6,770 nucleotides of DNA from Rubrivivax sp. (GTDB taxonomy: Bacteria > Pseudomonadota > Gammaproteobacteria > Burkholderiales > Burkholderiaceae). A model generated the notes under the pieces. It was not told where the DNA came from and did not search any database. It saw only the letters and a list, made by a program, of their open reading frames with translations. Position 1 is the stretch's first letter. Every line of letters starts with the position of its first letter. Shown here piece by piece: positions 1-5,976 of this stretch. Location of the stretch: positions 1 to 6,770 of the forward strand of contig SEEY01000373.1 in the NCBI GenBank assembly GCA_004211235.1. Reading direction: 5' to 3'. The position numbers were made by a program, and so were the translations under genes.

Positions 1-179
1 GCGGATTGGCCCAGTGGCGCAGCCGACACGGTCGACGAAGCGACGCGCCTCGCTGAGCGGCGGCGGAGCAGCTGGTGGCGGATGCCGACCGGCAGCTGGC
101 CGGCCAGTTCGCGACCAACAACGCCAGCCTGGCGGGCTGCACTGAGCTAGCGGACTGGCTGCGCAAGGACATGCCATGA
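1..179 (+). pseudogene. 3' end of an unrecognised gene, apparently frameshifted
   Basis: The protein-like reading starts in the frame of base 1 (ending ...DEATRLAE) and continues in the frame of base 57 (AAEQLVADADRQL... to ADWLRKDMP), stopping at TGA 177-179. The second frame has its own stop at 54-56, so the two parts cannot be read together. One missing base in the run of CGG/GCG triplets near 57-62 would restore a continuous LAERAAEQL reading. Both parts look like one alanine-rich, charged, helical C-terminus. I do not recognise the family and the N-terminus is outside the window. A sequencing error in the GC-rich run is as likely as a real mutation. The stop overlaps the next start (ATGA), which suggests translational coupling and one operon. 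Confidence 0.45.
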
Positions 180-466
180 GCAAGGCCACCTGCGCAGCCG
201 AAGCGCGCAAGCTCACCGACATTCCCAACATCGGCAAGGCGATGGCCGCCGACCTGGTCGGGCTGGGCATCTGCACGCCGGCAGACGTCAAGCGCATGGA
301 TCCGATGAAGACCTACGACCGACTGCGCGACCCGATGGGCCAGCGCCACGATCCCTGCGTGCTGGACACCTTCATGGCAGCGCACGACTTCATGAACGGC
401 GGGCCCGCGCAGCCGTGGTGGAACTTCACCGGGCAGCGCAAGAAGCTGCTGGGCAAAACCAAGTAA
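176..466 (+). CDS. Helix-hairpin-helix protein of the Cdd1 (pathogenicity locus) family
   Basis: This 96-residue protein has a helix-hairpin-helix motif near residues 13-32 (LTDIPNIGKAMAADLVGLGI), a fold that usually binds DNA without sequence specificity. The C-terminal half carries DPCVLDTFMAAHDFMNG followed by PWWNFT and a basic tail, which matches the small Cdd1 / 'mitomycin resistance' type family as I know it. The family's molecular role is poorly defined and no catalytic residues are visible. Full length is typical for these proteins. The start is supported by AAGGA at 165-169, six bases before the ATG, and by the ATGA overlap with the upstream gene. The stop lies 12 bases before the first mini-ORF of the repeat array, so the array may be transcribed from the same promoter. 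Family assignment is from memory of the motif. Confidence 0.8.
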   Translation: MSKATCAAEARKLTDIPNIGKAMAADLVGLGICTPADVKRMDPMKTYDRLRDPMGQRHDPCVLDTFMAAHDFMNGGPAQPWWNFTGQRKKLLGKTK

Positions 467-478
467 TCGAGGTACCGC

Positions 479-610
479 ATGTTCACCAAGATCCTGATCG
501 CGAACCCGTGTGCTCGCACCGAACGTGCGGTCGCGCCAACCACAAATCGCTGGTTGGACGGCGCAGCCGGACAGGCAGGCGGGTTCCCCGCGGAGACACA
601 GCATGTTTGA
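479..610 (+). CDS. Mini-ORF 1 of the tandem array (43 residues)
   Basis: It begins MFTKILIAN, like a biotin carboxylase N-terminus, then diverges into CARTERAVAPTTN and ends [15 protein letters not shown] at 469-473 is a good SD five bases before the ATG. The TGA at 608-610 lies just inside the next mini-ORF (start 603), an 8-base overlap that would allow translational coupling. Two residues differ from units 2 and 3 at the otherwise conserved NRGA position (NPCA here). The peptide has no signal sequence, membrane segment or known domain apart from the copied first nine residues. It could be a leader peptide whose translation matters more than its product, or a non-functional by-product of repeat expansion. 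Translation is not proven. Confidence 0.5.
   Translation: MFTKILIANPCARTERAVAPTTNRWLDGAAGQAGGFPAETQHV
536..557 (+). promoter_or_regulatory. Hairpin in repeat unit 1, conserved by paired changes in unit 2
   Basis: CCAACCA (536-542) pairs with TGGTTGG (551-557) around the 8-base loop CAAATCGC. In unit 2 the equivalent arms are CCAGCGA (660-666) and TTGCTGG (675-681), with the same loop. The fourth pair changes from A-T to G-C and the sixth from C-G to G-U, so both arms changed while pairing was kept. Unit 3 loses most of this stem because its right arm is altered (CTGGTGA). The pattern fits an RNA structure, but it rests on two positions in two copies. Confidence 0.55.
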
Positions 611-734
611 CATGATCCTCATCGCCAACCGGGGTGCTCGCACCGAAGGTGCGGTCGCGCCAGCGACAAATCGCTTGCTGGACGGCGCAGCCGGACAGGC
701 AGGCGAGCTCACCCCGGGAGACCAATATGTTTGA
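603..734 (+). CDS. Mini-ORF 2 of the tandem array (43 residues)
   Basis: It reads [20 protein letters not shown] and on to a variant tail, ELTPGDQYV, where units 1 and 3 have [10 protein letters not shown]. The SD is GGAGA at 592-596, six bases before the ATG. The TGA at 732-734 overlaps the start of mini-ORF 3 (727) by eight bases. Its first 27 bases match the carboxylase gene start with a single mismatch (ATG for AAG at codon 4). The length is identical to the other two peptides although the nucleotide period (124) is not a multiple of three; this works because each copy restarts in a new frame. Function unknown; probably a leader or an expansion product. Confidence 0.5.
   Translation: MFDMILIANRGARTEGAVAPATNRLLDGAAGQAGELTPGDQYV
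639..653 (+). promoter_or_regulatory. CGCACC-GAA-GGTGCG hairpin, repeated in each unit
   Basis: A perfect 6-bp stem with a GAA triloop occurs at 639-653 and again at 763-777. Unit 1 has a 5-bp version at 515-529 (CGCAC and GTGCG). It sits inside the invariant core of each unit, about 36 bases after each mini-ORF start. It has no T tract, so it is not an intrinsic terminator. Confidence 0.45.
660..681 (+). promoter_or_regulatory. Hairpin in repeat unit 2, equivalent of 536-557
   Basis: Seven pairs, CCAGCGA with TTGCTGG, including one G-U, close the loop CAAATCGC (667-674). It lies 124 bases after the unit 1 hairpin and differs from it by compensating changes. It is flanked upstream by a smaller hairpin at 639-653. 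Confidence 0.5.
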
Positions 735-858
735 GAAGATCCTGATCGCAAACCGGGGTGCTCGCACCGAAGGTGCGGTCGCGCCAGCGACAAATTGCCT
801 GGTGACCGGCGCAGCCGGACACGCAGGCGGGTTCCCCGCGGAGACACAGCATGTTTGA
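727..858 (+). CDS. Mini-ORF 3 of the tandem array, coupled to the carboxylase start (43 residues)
   Basis: It begins [20 protein letters not shown] and ends [10 protein letters not shown]. The SD is GGGAG at 716-720, six bases before the ATG. The TGA at 856-858 overlaps the carboxylase start codon at 851, so ribosomes ending here finish within a few bases of that start. This is the arrangement expected for translational coupling or leader control. The peptide tail (FPAETQHV) is encoded by the same bases that form the hairpin and SD in front of the carboxylase gene, so ribosomes translating the mini-ORF would open that hairpin. There is no similarity beyond the copied start block. Translation and function are inferred only. 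Confidence 0.55.
   Translation: MFEKILIANRGARTEGAVAPATNCLVTGAAGHAGGFPAETQHV
827..844 (+). promoter_or_regulatory. Hairpin and Shine-Dalgarno site in front of the carboxylase start
   Basis: GCGGG (827-831) and CCCGC (835-839) form a 5-bp stem with a TTC loop, directly followed by the SD GGAGA (840-844), six bases before ATG 851. The same hairpin is in unit 1 at 579-591; unit 2 has lost it. Because mini-ORF 3 is translated across this site, ribosome movement could open the hairpin and affect initiation of the carboxylase. That regulatory reading is inference. Confidence 0.5.
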
Positions 859-2164
859 CAAGATCCTCATCGCCAACCGCGGGGAAATCGCCTGCCGGGT
901 GATCGCCACCGCGAAGAAGATGGGCATCAAGACGGTGGCCGTCTACTCCGAAGCCGACAAGGATGCGCGCCACGTCGAGCTGGCCGATGAGGCCGTGCTG
1001 CTCGGCCCCGCGCCGTCGCGCGAGAGTTATCTGGTGGCGGACAAGATCATTGCCGCGGCGAAGAGCACCGGCGCGCAGGCCATCCACCCGGGCTACGGCT
1101 TCCTGTCGGAGAACGAGGACTTCGCGCGCCGCGTCGAGGAGGAAGGCCTCGTCTTCATCGGCCCCAAGCACGCCAGCATCGCAGCCATGGGCGACAAGAT
1201 CGCTTCCAAGAAGCTGGCAACGGCGGCCGGCGTCAACACCATCCCCGGCCACAACGAACCCATCCTGTCGGCCGAAGAGGCCGTGGGCATCGCGGCGCGC
1301 ATCGGCTATCCGGTGATGATCAAGGCGAGTGCCGGCGGCGGCGGCAAGGGGCTGCGCGTCGCCTTCAACGACAAGGAGGCCTTCGAGGGCTTCACGTCCT
1401 GCCGCAACGAGGCGCGCAACAGCTTCGGCGATGACCGCGTCTTCATCGAGAAGTTTGTCGAGGAACCCCGCCACATCGAGATCCAGGTGCTGGGCGACGC
1501 CCAGGGCCAGGTCGTCTACCTGTGGGAGCGCGAGTGCTCCATCCAGCGCCGGCATCAGAAGGTCATCGAAGAGGCGCCGTCGCCCTTCATCAGCGAGGCC
1601 ACGCGGCGCGCGATGGGCGAGCAGGCCGTGCAGCTGGCCAAGGCGGTGAACTACCAGAGCGCCGGCACGGTCGAGTTCGTCGTCGGCAAGGATCAGGGCT
1701 TCTACTTCCTGGAGATGAACACGCGGCTGCAGGTGGAGCACCCGGTCACCGAATGCATCACCGGGCTGGACCTCGTCGAGCAGATGATCCGCGTGGCCGC
1801 CGGGGAGGCGCTGGCCTTCACGCAGGACGAAATCAAGCGCGACGGCTGGGCCATCGAGTGCCGCATCAATGCGGAAGACCCGTTCCGCAACTTCCTGCCG
1901 TCCACCGGTCGGTTGGTGCGTTATCAGCCGCCGGAGACGAGCATGCAGCAGGGCGAGGCCGCCCGCTTCGGCGTGCGCGTGGACACCGGCGTCTACGAGG
2001 GCGGCGAGATCCCGATGTTCTATGACTCGATGATCGCCAAGCTCATCGTCCACGGGAAGGACCGGGCCGAGGCGATTGCCAAGATGCGCGAGGCGCTGAA
2101 CGGCTTCGTCATCCGCGGCGTGTCGAGCAACATTCCGTTCCAGCATCCGCCGCAAGGCGCGTGA
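851..2164 (+). CDS. pccA: Propionyl-CoA carboxylase alpha subunit, biotin carboxylase part (truncated by a frameshift)
   Basis: This 437-residue protein is a biotin carboxylase, which uses ATP and bicarbonate to carboxylate biotin on a carrier domain in the cytoplasm. It opens [17 protein letters not shown] and has the ATP-grasp glycine loop at about 162-167. Expected active-site residues, by E. coli AccC equivalence, are K116, K158, H208, K237, E275, E288, N290, R292, E296 and R338. Homology continues to VSSNIPFQ (residue 431) and then ends in the unrelated HPPQGA. The biotin-carrier part of the same family follows in another frame, so this is a PccA-type protein (usually about 660-680 residues) rather than a stand-alone AccC. 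About 45-50 residues are missing at the break, including the end of the carboxylase domain. Activity is therefore doubtful. The start codon is fixed by SD 840-844 and the overlap with mini-ORF 3. MccA or another acyl-CoA carboxylase is possible. Confidence 0.9.
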   Translation: MFDKILIANRGEIACRVIATAKKMGIKTVAVYSEADKDARHVELADEAVLLGPAPSRESYLVADKIIAAAKSTGAQAIHPGYGFLSENEDFARRVEEEGLVFIGPKHASIAAMGDKIASKKLATAAGVNTIPGHNEPILSAEEAVGIAARIGYPVMIKASAGGGGKGLRVAFNDKEAFEGFTSCRNEARNSFGDDRVFIEKFVEEPRHIEIQVLGDAQGQVVYLWERECSIQRRHQKVIEEAPSPFISEATRRAMGEQAVQLAKAVNYQSAGTVEFVVGKDQGFYFLEMNTRLQVEHPVTECITGLDLVEQMIRVAAGEALAFTQDEIKRDGWAIECRINAEDPFRNFLPSTGRLVRYQPPETSMQQGEAARFGVRVDTGVYEGGEIPMFYDSMIAKLIVHGKDRAEAIAKMREALNGFVIRGVSSNIPFQHPPQGA

Positions 2165-2165
2165 G
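2139..2165 (+). other. Deletion/frameshift junction inside the pccA-like gene
   Basis: Left of the junction the carboxylase frame reads ...SSNIPFQ. Right of it, another frame resumes typical PccA sequence at about base 2142 ([22 protein letters not shown]). In full-length PccA proteins about 45-50 residues separate these blocks. The joint, CCAG, could be read as the end of the left block or the start of the right one, so a short microhomology deletion is possible. The net frame change creates the stop at 2162-2164. An assembly error cannot be excluded. Confidence 0.7.
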
Positions 2166-2204
2166 CGCGAGGCCGGCATCAGCGGGCAGCTGCGCGGCCA
2201 CGAG

Positions 2205-2759
2205 GTGCAGATCGAGCACGACTACGTTGCCGTCGTGAACCACGGCGGTGGTCGCAGTGAGCGCCATGCGCTGCACATCAGCGAGTTCGCCGGTGCGCTG
2301 GGCGAGGCGCGCGTGCAGGTGGGCGGGCGTGACTACCGCATCGTCAGCCGCTCGCGCCTGAACGACGTGCGCATCACCGGCACCGTCAACGGCCAGGCCT
2401 TCACCGCCCAGGCCGAACGCGGCACGGCGAAGAACCCGCTGGCCTACCGCATCCACCACGGCGGCCGTTCCATTGAGCTGACGGTGCTGAGCCCGCGTGC
2501 CGCGGAGCTCCAGATGCTGATGCCCTACAAGGCGCCGCCCGACACGTCCAAGCTGCTGCTGTCGCCGATGCCGGGCCTGCTGGTGCACCTGGCCGCCCAG
2601 GTCGGCCAGACCGTGCAGGCCGGCGAGCGCCTGGCCGTCATCGAGGCGATGAAGATGGAGAACATCCTGACCGCGTCGCAGGATGTGACCGTGGCCGAGG
2701 TCATGGCGGCGCCGGGGGAAAGTCTGTCTGTCGACCAGCCCATCCTGCGCTTTGCCTGA
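2205..2759 (+). CDS. pccA: Propionyl-CoA carboxylase alpha subunit, BT and biotin carboxyl carrier part
   Basis: From the GTG at 2205 this gives 184 residues; the same frame carries PccA-like sequence from about 2142 without a start codon. Residues 1 to about 105 resemble the BT (holoenzyme-forming) domain of propionyl-CoA carboxylase alpha subunits. Residues about 117-184 are a biotinyl domain with the AMKM motif; the lysine to be biotinylated is K150 (codon 2652-2654). The ending [14 protein letters not shown] is typical of the family. It would carry carboxybiotin to the beta subunit, which is not in this window. There is no good SD before the GTG, so independent translation is uncertain; reinitiation after the stop at 2162-2164 is possible. 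Most likely it is the stranded C-terminal piece of a broken gene. Its stop overlaps the next gene by eight bases. Confidence 0.8.
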   Translation: MQIEHDYVAVVNHGGGRSERHALHISEFAGALGEARVQVGGRDYRIVSRSRLNDVRITGTVNGQAFTAQAERGTAKNPLAYRIHHGGRSIELTVLSPRAAELQMLMPYKAPPDTSKLLLSPMPGLLVHLAAQVGQTVQAGERLAVIEAMKMENILTASQDVTVAEVMAAPGESLSVDQPILRFA

Positions 2760-3969
2760 GCAGGCGTTGGCGGGCGTCGCCATCGTCGGCGCCGGCGTCG
2801 CCGGTGCAGCGGCGGCCATTCGTCTGGCCGAGCGCGGCATCGCGGTCACGCTCTACGAAGCCGTGGCCGAGCCGCGGCCCATCGGCGCCGGGCTGCTGCT
2901 GCAGCCCACCGGCCAGCAAGTGCTGGCATCGATGGGGCTGCTGGACGACGCGCTGGCGCTGGGCGTGCGCGTGGACCGGTTGTATGGCGACACGCCGAGC
3001 GGCCGCACCGTGCTGGACATGAGCTACCGCCGCTTTCATCCCCAGGCCTATGGCCTCGGCCTGCAGCGCGGCGCCTTGATGGGGCTGCTTTGGCAGCGCC
3101 TGCGCGGTGCGGGCGTCGACTGGCGCCGCGGCGCCGCCGTCGAGGGTTTCGAACAGGACGCGGGCGGCGTGACCTTGCGCCTGGCCGGGGCGGAGCCCGC
3201 GCGCCACGCAGCGCTCATCCTCGCCAACGGCAGCTTCTCGCGGCTGCGCGAAGTCATGAAGGTGACGCAGCACGGCCGGCCCTTTCCCTGGGGCGCCGTC
3301 TGGACCGTGCTGCCCGCGCCGCCTGGCTTCCCGCAGATCGAGCTGCGTCAGCGCTTTCGCGCGGCGTCGCAGATGCTCGGCCTGATGCCGGTCGGCAAGG
3401 CGGCGCATGACGACACCCAGCGCGGCATCAACCTGTTCTGGAGCCTGCCGGTCGCCGAGCTGGATGGCTGGCAGGAGCGCATCGGCCTGCAGGTGCTCAA
3501 GCAGCGCATAGCCGATCTCTTCCCGGAAGTCTTGCCGCTGCTCGCCGGCCTGAACGACGCTGTCCAGCTGCGGCAGGCCCGCTATGCCGACGTGCACATG
3601 GCTCGCTGGCACGATGGCCGCGTGCTTGCCATCGGCGACTGCGCGCACGGCATGAGCCCGCAGCTGGGGCAGGGCGCCAACATGGCCCTGATCGATGCGC
3701 ATGAGCTGGCAGCAGAGCTGACCGGGCCCGCCGACGATTGGCCGCGCGTCTTCGAGCGTTACAGCCGCCGCCGCCACGCCCACCTGCGCTTCTACGCCCA
3801 GGCCAGCAAGCGCCTGACGCCGATGTTCCAGTCACACGCCGTCGTCGCACCCTGGTTGCGCGACCGCTTTTTCGGCTGGGGCGGGCGACTGCCCTACATC
3901 CACCAACAGTCCATCGCCACGCTGGCCGGCGTCAAGACCGGCTGGCTGTGGGGCCGGCTCAAGCTCTGA
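2752..3969 (+). CDS. FAD-dependent monooxygenase (UbiH / salicylate hydroxylase type)
   Basis: This 405-residue protein has the class A flavoprotein hydroxylase layout. The dinucleotide-binding GxGxxG is at residues 13-18 (IVGAGVAG, then a helix and LYEA), a variant of the DG motif at 158-166 (ANGSFSRLR), and the GD motif that contacts FAD at 295-310 ([16 protein letters not shown]). Such enzymes use NAD(P)H and oxygen to hydroxylate small, often aromatic, substrates; the substrate here is unknown. The usual aspartate of the DG motif is asparagine (N159), which is uncommon. The best start is TTG 2752, inside the last codons of the carrier gene, giving an 8-base overlap; no clear SD is visible, so it probably depends on coupling. 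A later TTG at 2767 is possible. The C-terminus (about 340-405) is basic and aromatic, with no membrane segment. The next gene starts eight bases downstream. Confidence 0.85.
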   Translation: MPEQALAGVAIVGAGVAGAAAAIRLAERGIAVTLYEAVAEPRPIGAGLLLQPTGQQVLASMGLLDDALALGVRVDRLYGDTPSGRTVLDMSYRRFHPQAYGLGLQRGALMGLLWQRLRGAGVDWRRGAAVEGFEQDAGGVTLRLAGAEPARHAALILANGSFSRLREVMKVTQHGRPFPWGAVWTVLPAPPGFPQIELRQRFRAASQMLGLMPVGKAAHDDTQRGINLFWSLPVAELDGWQERIGLQVLKQRIADLFPEVLPLLAGLNDAVQLRQARYADVHMARWHDGRVLAIGDCAHGMSPQLGQGANMALIDAHELAAELTGPADDWPRVFERYSRRRHAHLRFYAQASKRLTPMFQSHAVVAPWLRDRFFGWGGRLPYIHQQSIATLAGVKTGWLWGRLKL

Positions 3970-3977
3970 GGATCACC

Positions 3978-4448
3978 ATGAACGACACACGCCCCTTCCG
4001 CATCCTCGGCCTGCAGCAGATCGCCATCGGCGGCCTCGACAAGGCGCGACTGCGCCACTTGTGGGTGGACCTGCTCGGCGTGCCGGTCACCGGCAACTTC
4101 CGCAGCGAACGCGAGAACGTCGACGAGGACATCTGCACGCTGGGGCAGGGCGCCCATGCGGTGGAGGTGGACCTCATGCAGCCGCTGGACCCCGACAGGA
4201 AACCCGCCGTGCATGCCACGCCCCTGAACCACATCGGCCTGTGGGTGGACGACCTTCCCGCCGCCGTGCAATGGCTGGAGGCGCAGGGGCTGCGCTTCGC
4301 GCCGGGCGGCATCCGCCGCGGCGCGGCCGGCCATGACATCTGCTTCGTTCATCCGAAGGGCAATGACCAGTTCCCGTTCGGGGGCGAGGGCGTGCTGATC
4401 GAACTGGTGCAGGCGCCAGCCGACGTCGTGGCGGCGTTGCCCGCCTGA
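3978..4448 (+). CDS. VOC-fold protein, candidate methylmalonyl-CoA epimerase
   Basis: 156 residues with two beta-alpha-beta-beta-beta modules of the vicinal oxygen chelate fold (about 8-70 and 82-147). The second module has [21 protein letters not shown] and HPKGN...GVLIELVQ, close to methylmalonyl-CoA epimerases, which interconvert the (S) and (R) forms of methylmalonyl-CoA after propionyl-CoA carboxylation. By comparison with the Propionibacterium enzyme, the metal ligand positions correspond to Q14, E63, H85 and E142; the first is normally histidine and the second glutamine, so metal binding may differ. The start has GAGGA (3968-3972) five bases upstream, overlapping the monooxygenase stop. 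Position behind pccA-like genes supports the epimerase idea, but a glyoxalase- or dioxygenase-type VOC role is possible. Family assignment is firm; the specific reaction is not. Confidence 0.8.
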   Translation: MNDTRPFRILGLQQIAIGGLDKARLRHLWVDLLGVPVTGNFRSERENVDEDICTLGQGAHAVEVDLMQPLDPDRKPAVHATPLNHIGLWVDDLPAAVQWLEAQGLRFAPGGIRRGAAGHDICFVHPKGNDQFPFGGEGVLIELVQAPADVVAALPA

Positions 4449-4457
4449 AGCGTCGCG

Positions 4458-4477
4458 AGGCGGCGCGGACGCCGTCT
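4458..4477 (+). terminator. Hairpin after the VOC gene, possible weak terminator
   Basis: AGGCGGCG and CGCCGTCT form an 8-bp stem (one G-U pair) around the loop CGGA, starting nine bases after the stop codon at 4446-4448. It is followed by GCAATTC, not a T tract, so intrinsic termination would be weak at best. It is the only strong hairpin between the carboxylase cluster and the exported protein. Confidence 0.3.
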
Positions 4478-4524
4478 GCAATTCGACGGGGGATCGCTTC
4501 CGAGTGGCGCCGCGCTCTGTACAA

Positions 4525-4549
4525 GGGGCTCCGGGCTCGGGGCTCGGGG
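4525..4549 (+). promoter_or_regulatory. G-quadruplex motif upstream of the exported protein gene
   Basis: Four G runs of 4, 3, 4 and 4 bases are separated by CTCC, CTC and CTC. This fits the standard four-tract pattern with short loops on the + strand, 53 bases before the ATG at 4603. It comes from a threefold GGGCTC-like repeat, so it may be chance in GC-rich DNA. If in the mRNA leader it could hinder translation. Confidence 0.4.
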
Positions 4550-4602
4550 CGCCTGCGGGTCCAGAATCTGCGCCTTCGCCTTTCGCCCTTCGAGCCGCCC
4601 CG

Positions 4603-5934
4603 ATGCGCAACCTCTTCCTTCTGCTGGCGCTGCTGCCCACCCTGGCGCAGGCCTGGGGCAACCACAGCCCCATGTGCTATCGAGCCTTCGAAGGCATGCC
4701 GGAAGTCGCCAATGCCGCGCCCGTCAAGGCGGAGCCGCTCGTCGATTTCCTGCGTGACCAGGACGCAGCCATCGCCCGCGCGCTGGAGGCTCAGGAGGCC
4801 TGGGCGCGCGAGCATCTGAAGGGGCATGCCCCCCGGCCCGACGCGTTGCGCTTCGCCGCGGATGCCCAACGCAGCGATGCCGACCGCCGCGCCGCATTCC
4901 TGCGCGCGCTCCGCCTGTCGCCGCAGTCGCGGCTCGCGTTGTACCTGCAGATCGACCCGCGGGAGGCGCAGTCGGTGCGGCCTGCGGTCGACGTCGGCCA
5001 AGTCTCCGCCGTCACCCCCCGCAAGGGCGCCACGCAGCGTTTCGTCGGCCTGCAGGCTGGCGAAGCCGTCGCGCCGCTGGCGGTGCTGGCGTCCGCCTGC
5101 GACGAGCCCGACTACGGCCACGACCTCAACCTGTTCGACGACAACCCCGGCAATCCGGGCTATGGCTTCGGTAACCAGCCGTTCGGCAACCCGGCCGTCG
5201 CCATTGGCTCGCAGGCACCGTTCCACATGGGCTTTTTCCACCAGGGCGCCATCTTCAACACGCTGGCGCCCAGCTTCGCGCGCACCTTCACCGAACTGCG
5301 CGTGCAGCAGTACGGCGGTCTGGCCGTGCTGGCCTGGCAGACGGGCCACGCCTACTGGGGCTGGCGCTTTGCAGGCCTCGCCCTGCACCACGTCGAGGAC
5401 CTGACGCAGCCCTATCACGCCAGCGCCGCGCCAGGCGCCAGCCTGGGTCACATGATGTGGGTGAACCTCAAGGCACAACTGGGCGCGCCGGCCGACCGGC
5501 AAGGTCTGGTCGTGCTGCAGAGCAACCGCCACTTCGTGCTCGAACGATTCCAGACCGACTGGATCATCGACGCGGCCCGCAAGCGGCAGGACGGCGCGCT
5601 GGAGACGGCGCTGCGCGACGCAGCGCGCGACAGGCGCTACCCGGCCTGGAGCGCCGGCTACGTTCGTGACGTCGTGGCCGCCGAGGCTTTCGCGGCGGGC
5701 CCGGCGACGGACGCCGCCGTCGTTGTCGGCGCACCCGCGAAATTCGTCACTGACCCCAATTTCGATTTCGCCGCCAACGAGGCCTTGCTCGGCCCGGAAC
5801 TGGCTCGCGACATGCAGGGGACGCGGGATGCCTTGCACGCCCGGCTGGCCGATCTGCTGGGCCATTTCGGCGCCCACAGCCGCAATGCACTGCGTGGACT
5901 GCTTCGTGAGGCAGCCGGCCAGACGGCGCGCTGA
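4603..5934 (+). CDS. Exported zinc-dependent phospholipase C / S1-P1 nuclease-like protein
   Basis: 443 residues with a short signal peptide (MRNLFLLLALLPTLAQA) that would be cut after A17, leaving tryptophan as residue 1 of the mature protein. In zinc phospholipase C and S1/P1 nucleases the N-terminal tryptophan is itself a zinc ligand. The core motif is H262-x3-D266-x5-H272 (LHHVEDLTQPYH), the HxxxDxxxxxH signature of this superfamily. Other candidate ligands are H21, D167 or D170, and H208; the later His-x3-Glu/Asp pair is not clear (H283 lacks an acid four residues on). Length is well above the roughly 250-300 residues of typical members. It probably hydrolyses a phosphate ester outside the cytoplasm; lipid versus nucleic acid cannot be decided. 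An in-frame GTG at 4504 would bury the signal peptide, so ATG 4603 is preferred. The SD is weak. Confidence 0.7.
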   Translation: MRNLFLLLALLPTLAQAWGNHSPMCYRAFEGMPEVANAAPVKAEPLVDFLRDQDAAIARALEAQEAWAREHLKGHAPRPDALRFAADAQRSDADRRAAFLRALRLSPQSRLALYLQIDPREAQSVRPAVDVGQVSAVTPRKGATQRFVGLQAGEAVAPLAVLASACDEPDYGHDLNLFDDNPGNPGYGFGNQPFGNPAVAIGSQAPFHMGFFHQGAIFNTLAPSFARTFTELRVQQYGGLAVLAWQTGHAYWGWRFAGLALHHVEDLTQPYHASAAPGASLGHMMWVNLKAQLGAPADRQGLVVLQSNRHFVLERFQTDWIIDAARKRQDGALETALRDAARDRRYPAWSAGYVRDVVAAEAFAAGPATDAAVVVGAPAKFVTDPNFDFAANEALLGPELARDMQGTRDALHARLADLLGHFGAHSRNALRGLLREAAGQTAR

Positions 5935-5976
5935 AGTTCGTCTCTGGCGAAATCACCATCGCTTTCTTGCGCATAA

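Larger units (their letters stand above)
479..850 (+). repeat. Three tandem 124-bp units ending on the biotin carboxylase start codon
   Basis: Units lie at 479-602, 603-726 and 727-850. The fourth ATG, 851, is the carboxylase start, so the ATG-to-ATG period is exactly 124 bp three times. Hand alignment without gaps gives about 81-86% identity between units. Each unit holds a start block like codons 1-11 of the carboxylase gene ([11 protein letters not shown]), a core of about 40 bases that is identical in units 2 and 3, and a 3' part ending in an SD sequence for the next ATG. The carboxylase gene shares only the start block, to about base 882. Upstream of 479 the homology ends: the first SD (469-473) lies in unrelated sequence. 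No transposase, terminal inverted repeats or CRISPR-like spacing is visible. I do not recognise the family. Confidence 0.95.

Noticed and set aside
479..850. CRISPR array or insertion sequence as explanation of the repeats
   Set aside because: Units are contiguous 124-bp copies without short repeats and unique spacers, and no transposase or terminal inverted repeats are present.
2701..3783. Minus-strand open frame of 360 codons
   Set aside because: It is the mirror of the monooxygenase gene, whose FAD motifs show which strand is real.
3738..3977. N-terminal extension of the VOC protein from an upstream start
   Set aside because: The extension is an arginine- and proline-rich out-of-frame reading of the monooxygenase gene; ATG 3978 has a good SD and begins the VOC fold.
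4174..5877. Long open frame on the minus strand (over 560 codons)
   Set aside because: It lies opposite the VOC and exported-protein genes, has arginine- and glycine-rich low-complexity composition and no recognisable domain; it is a by-product of high GC and codon bias.
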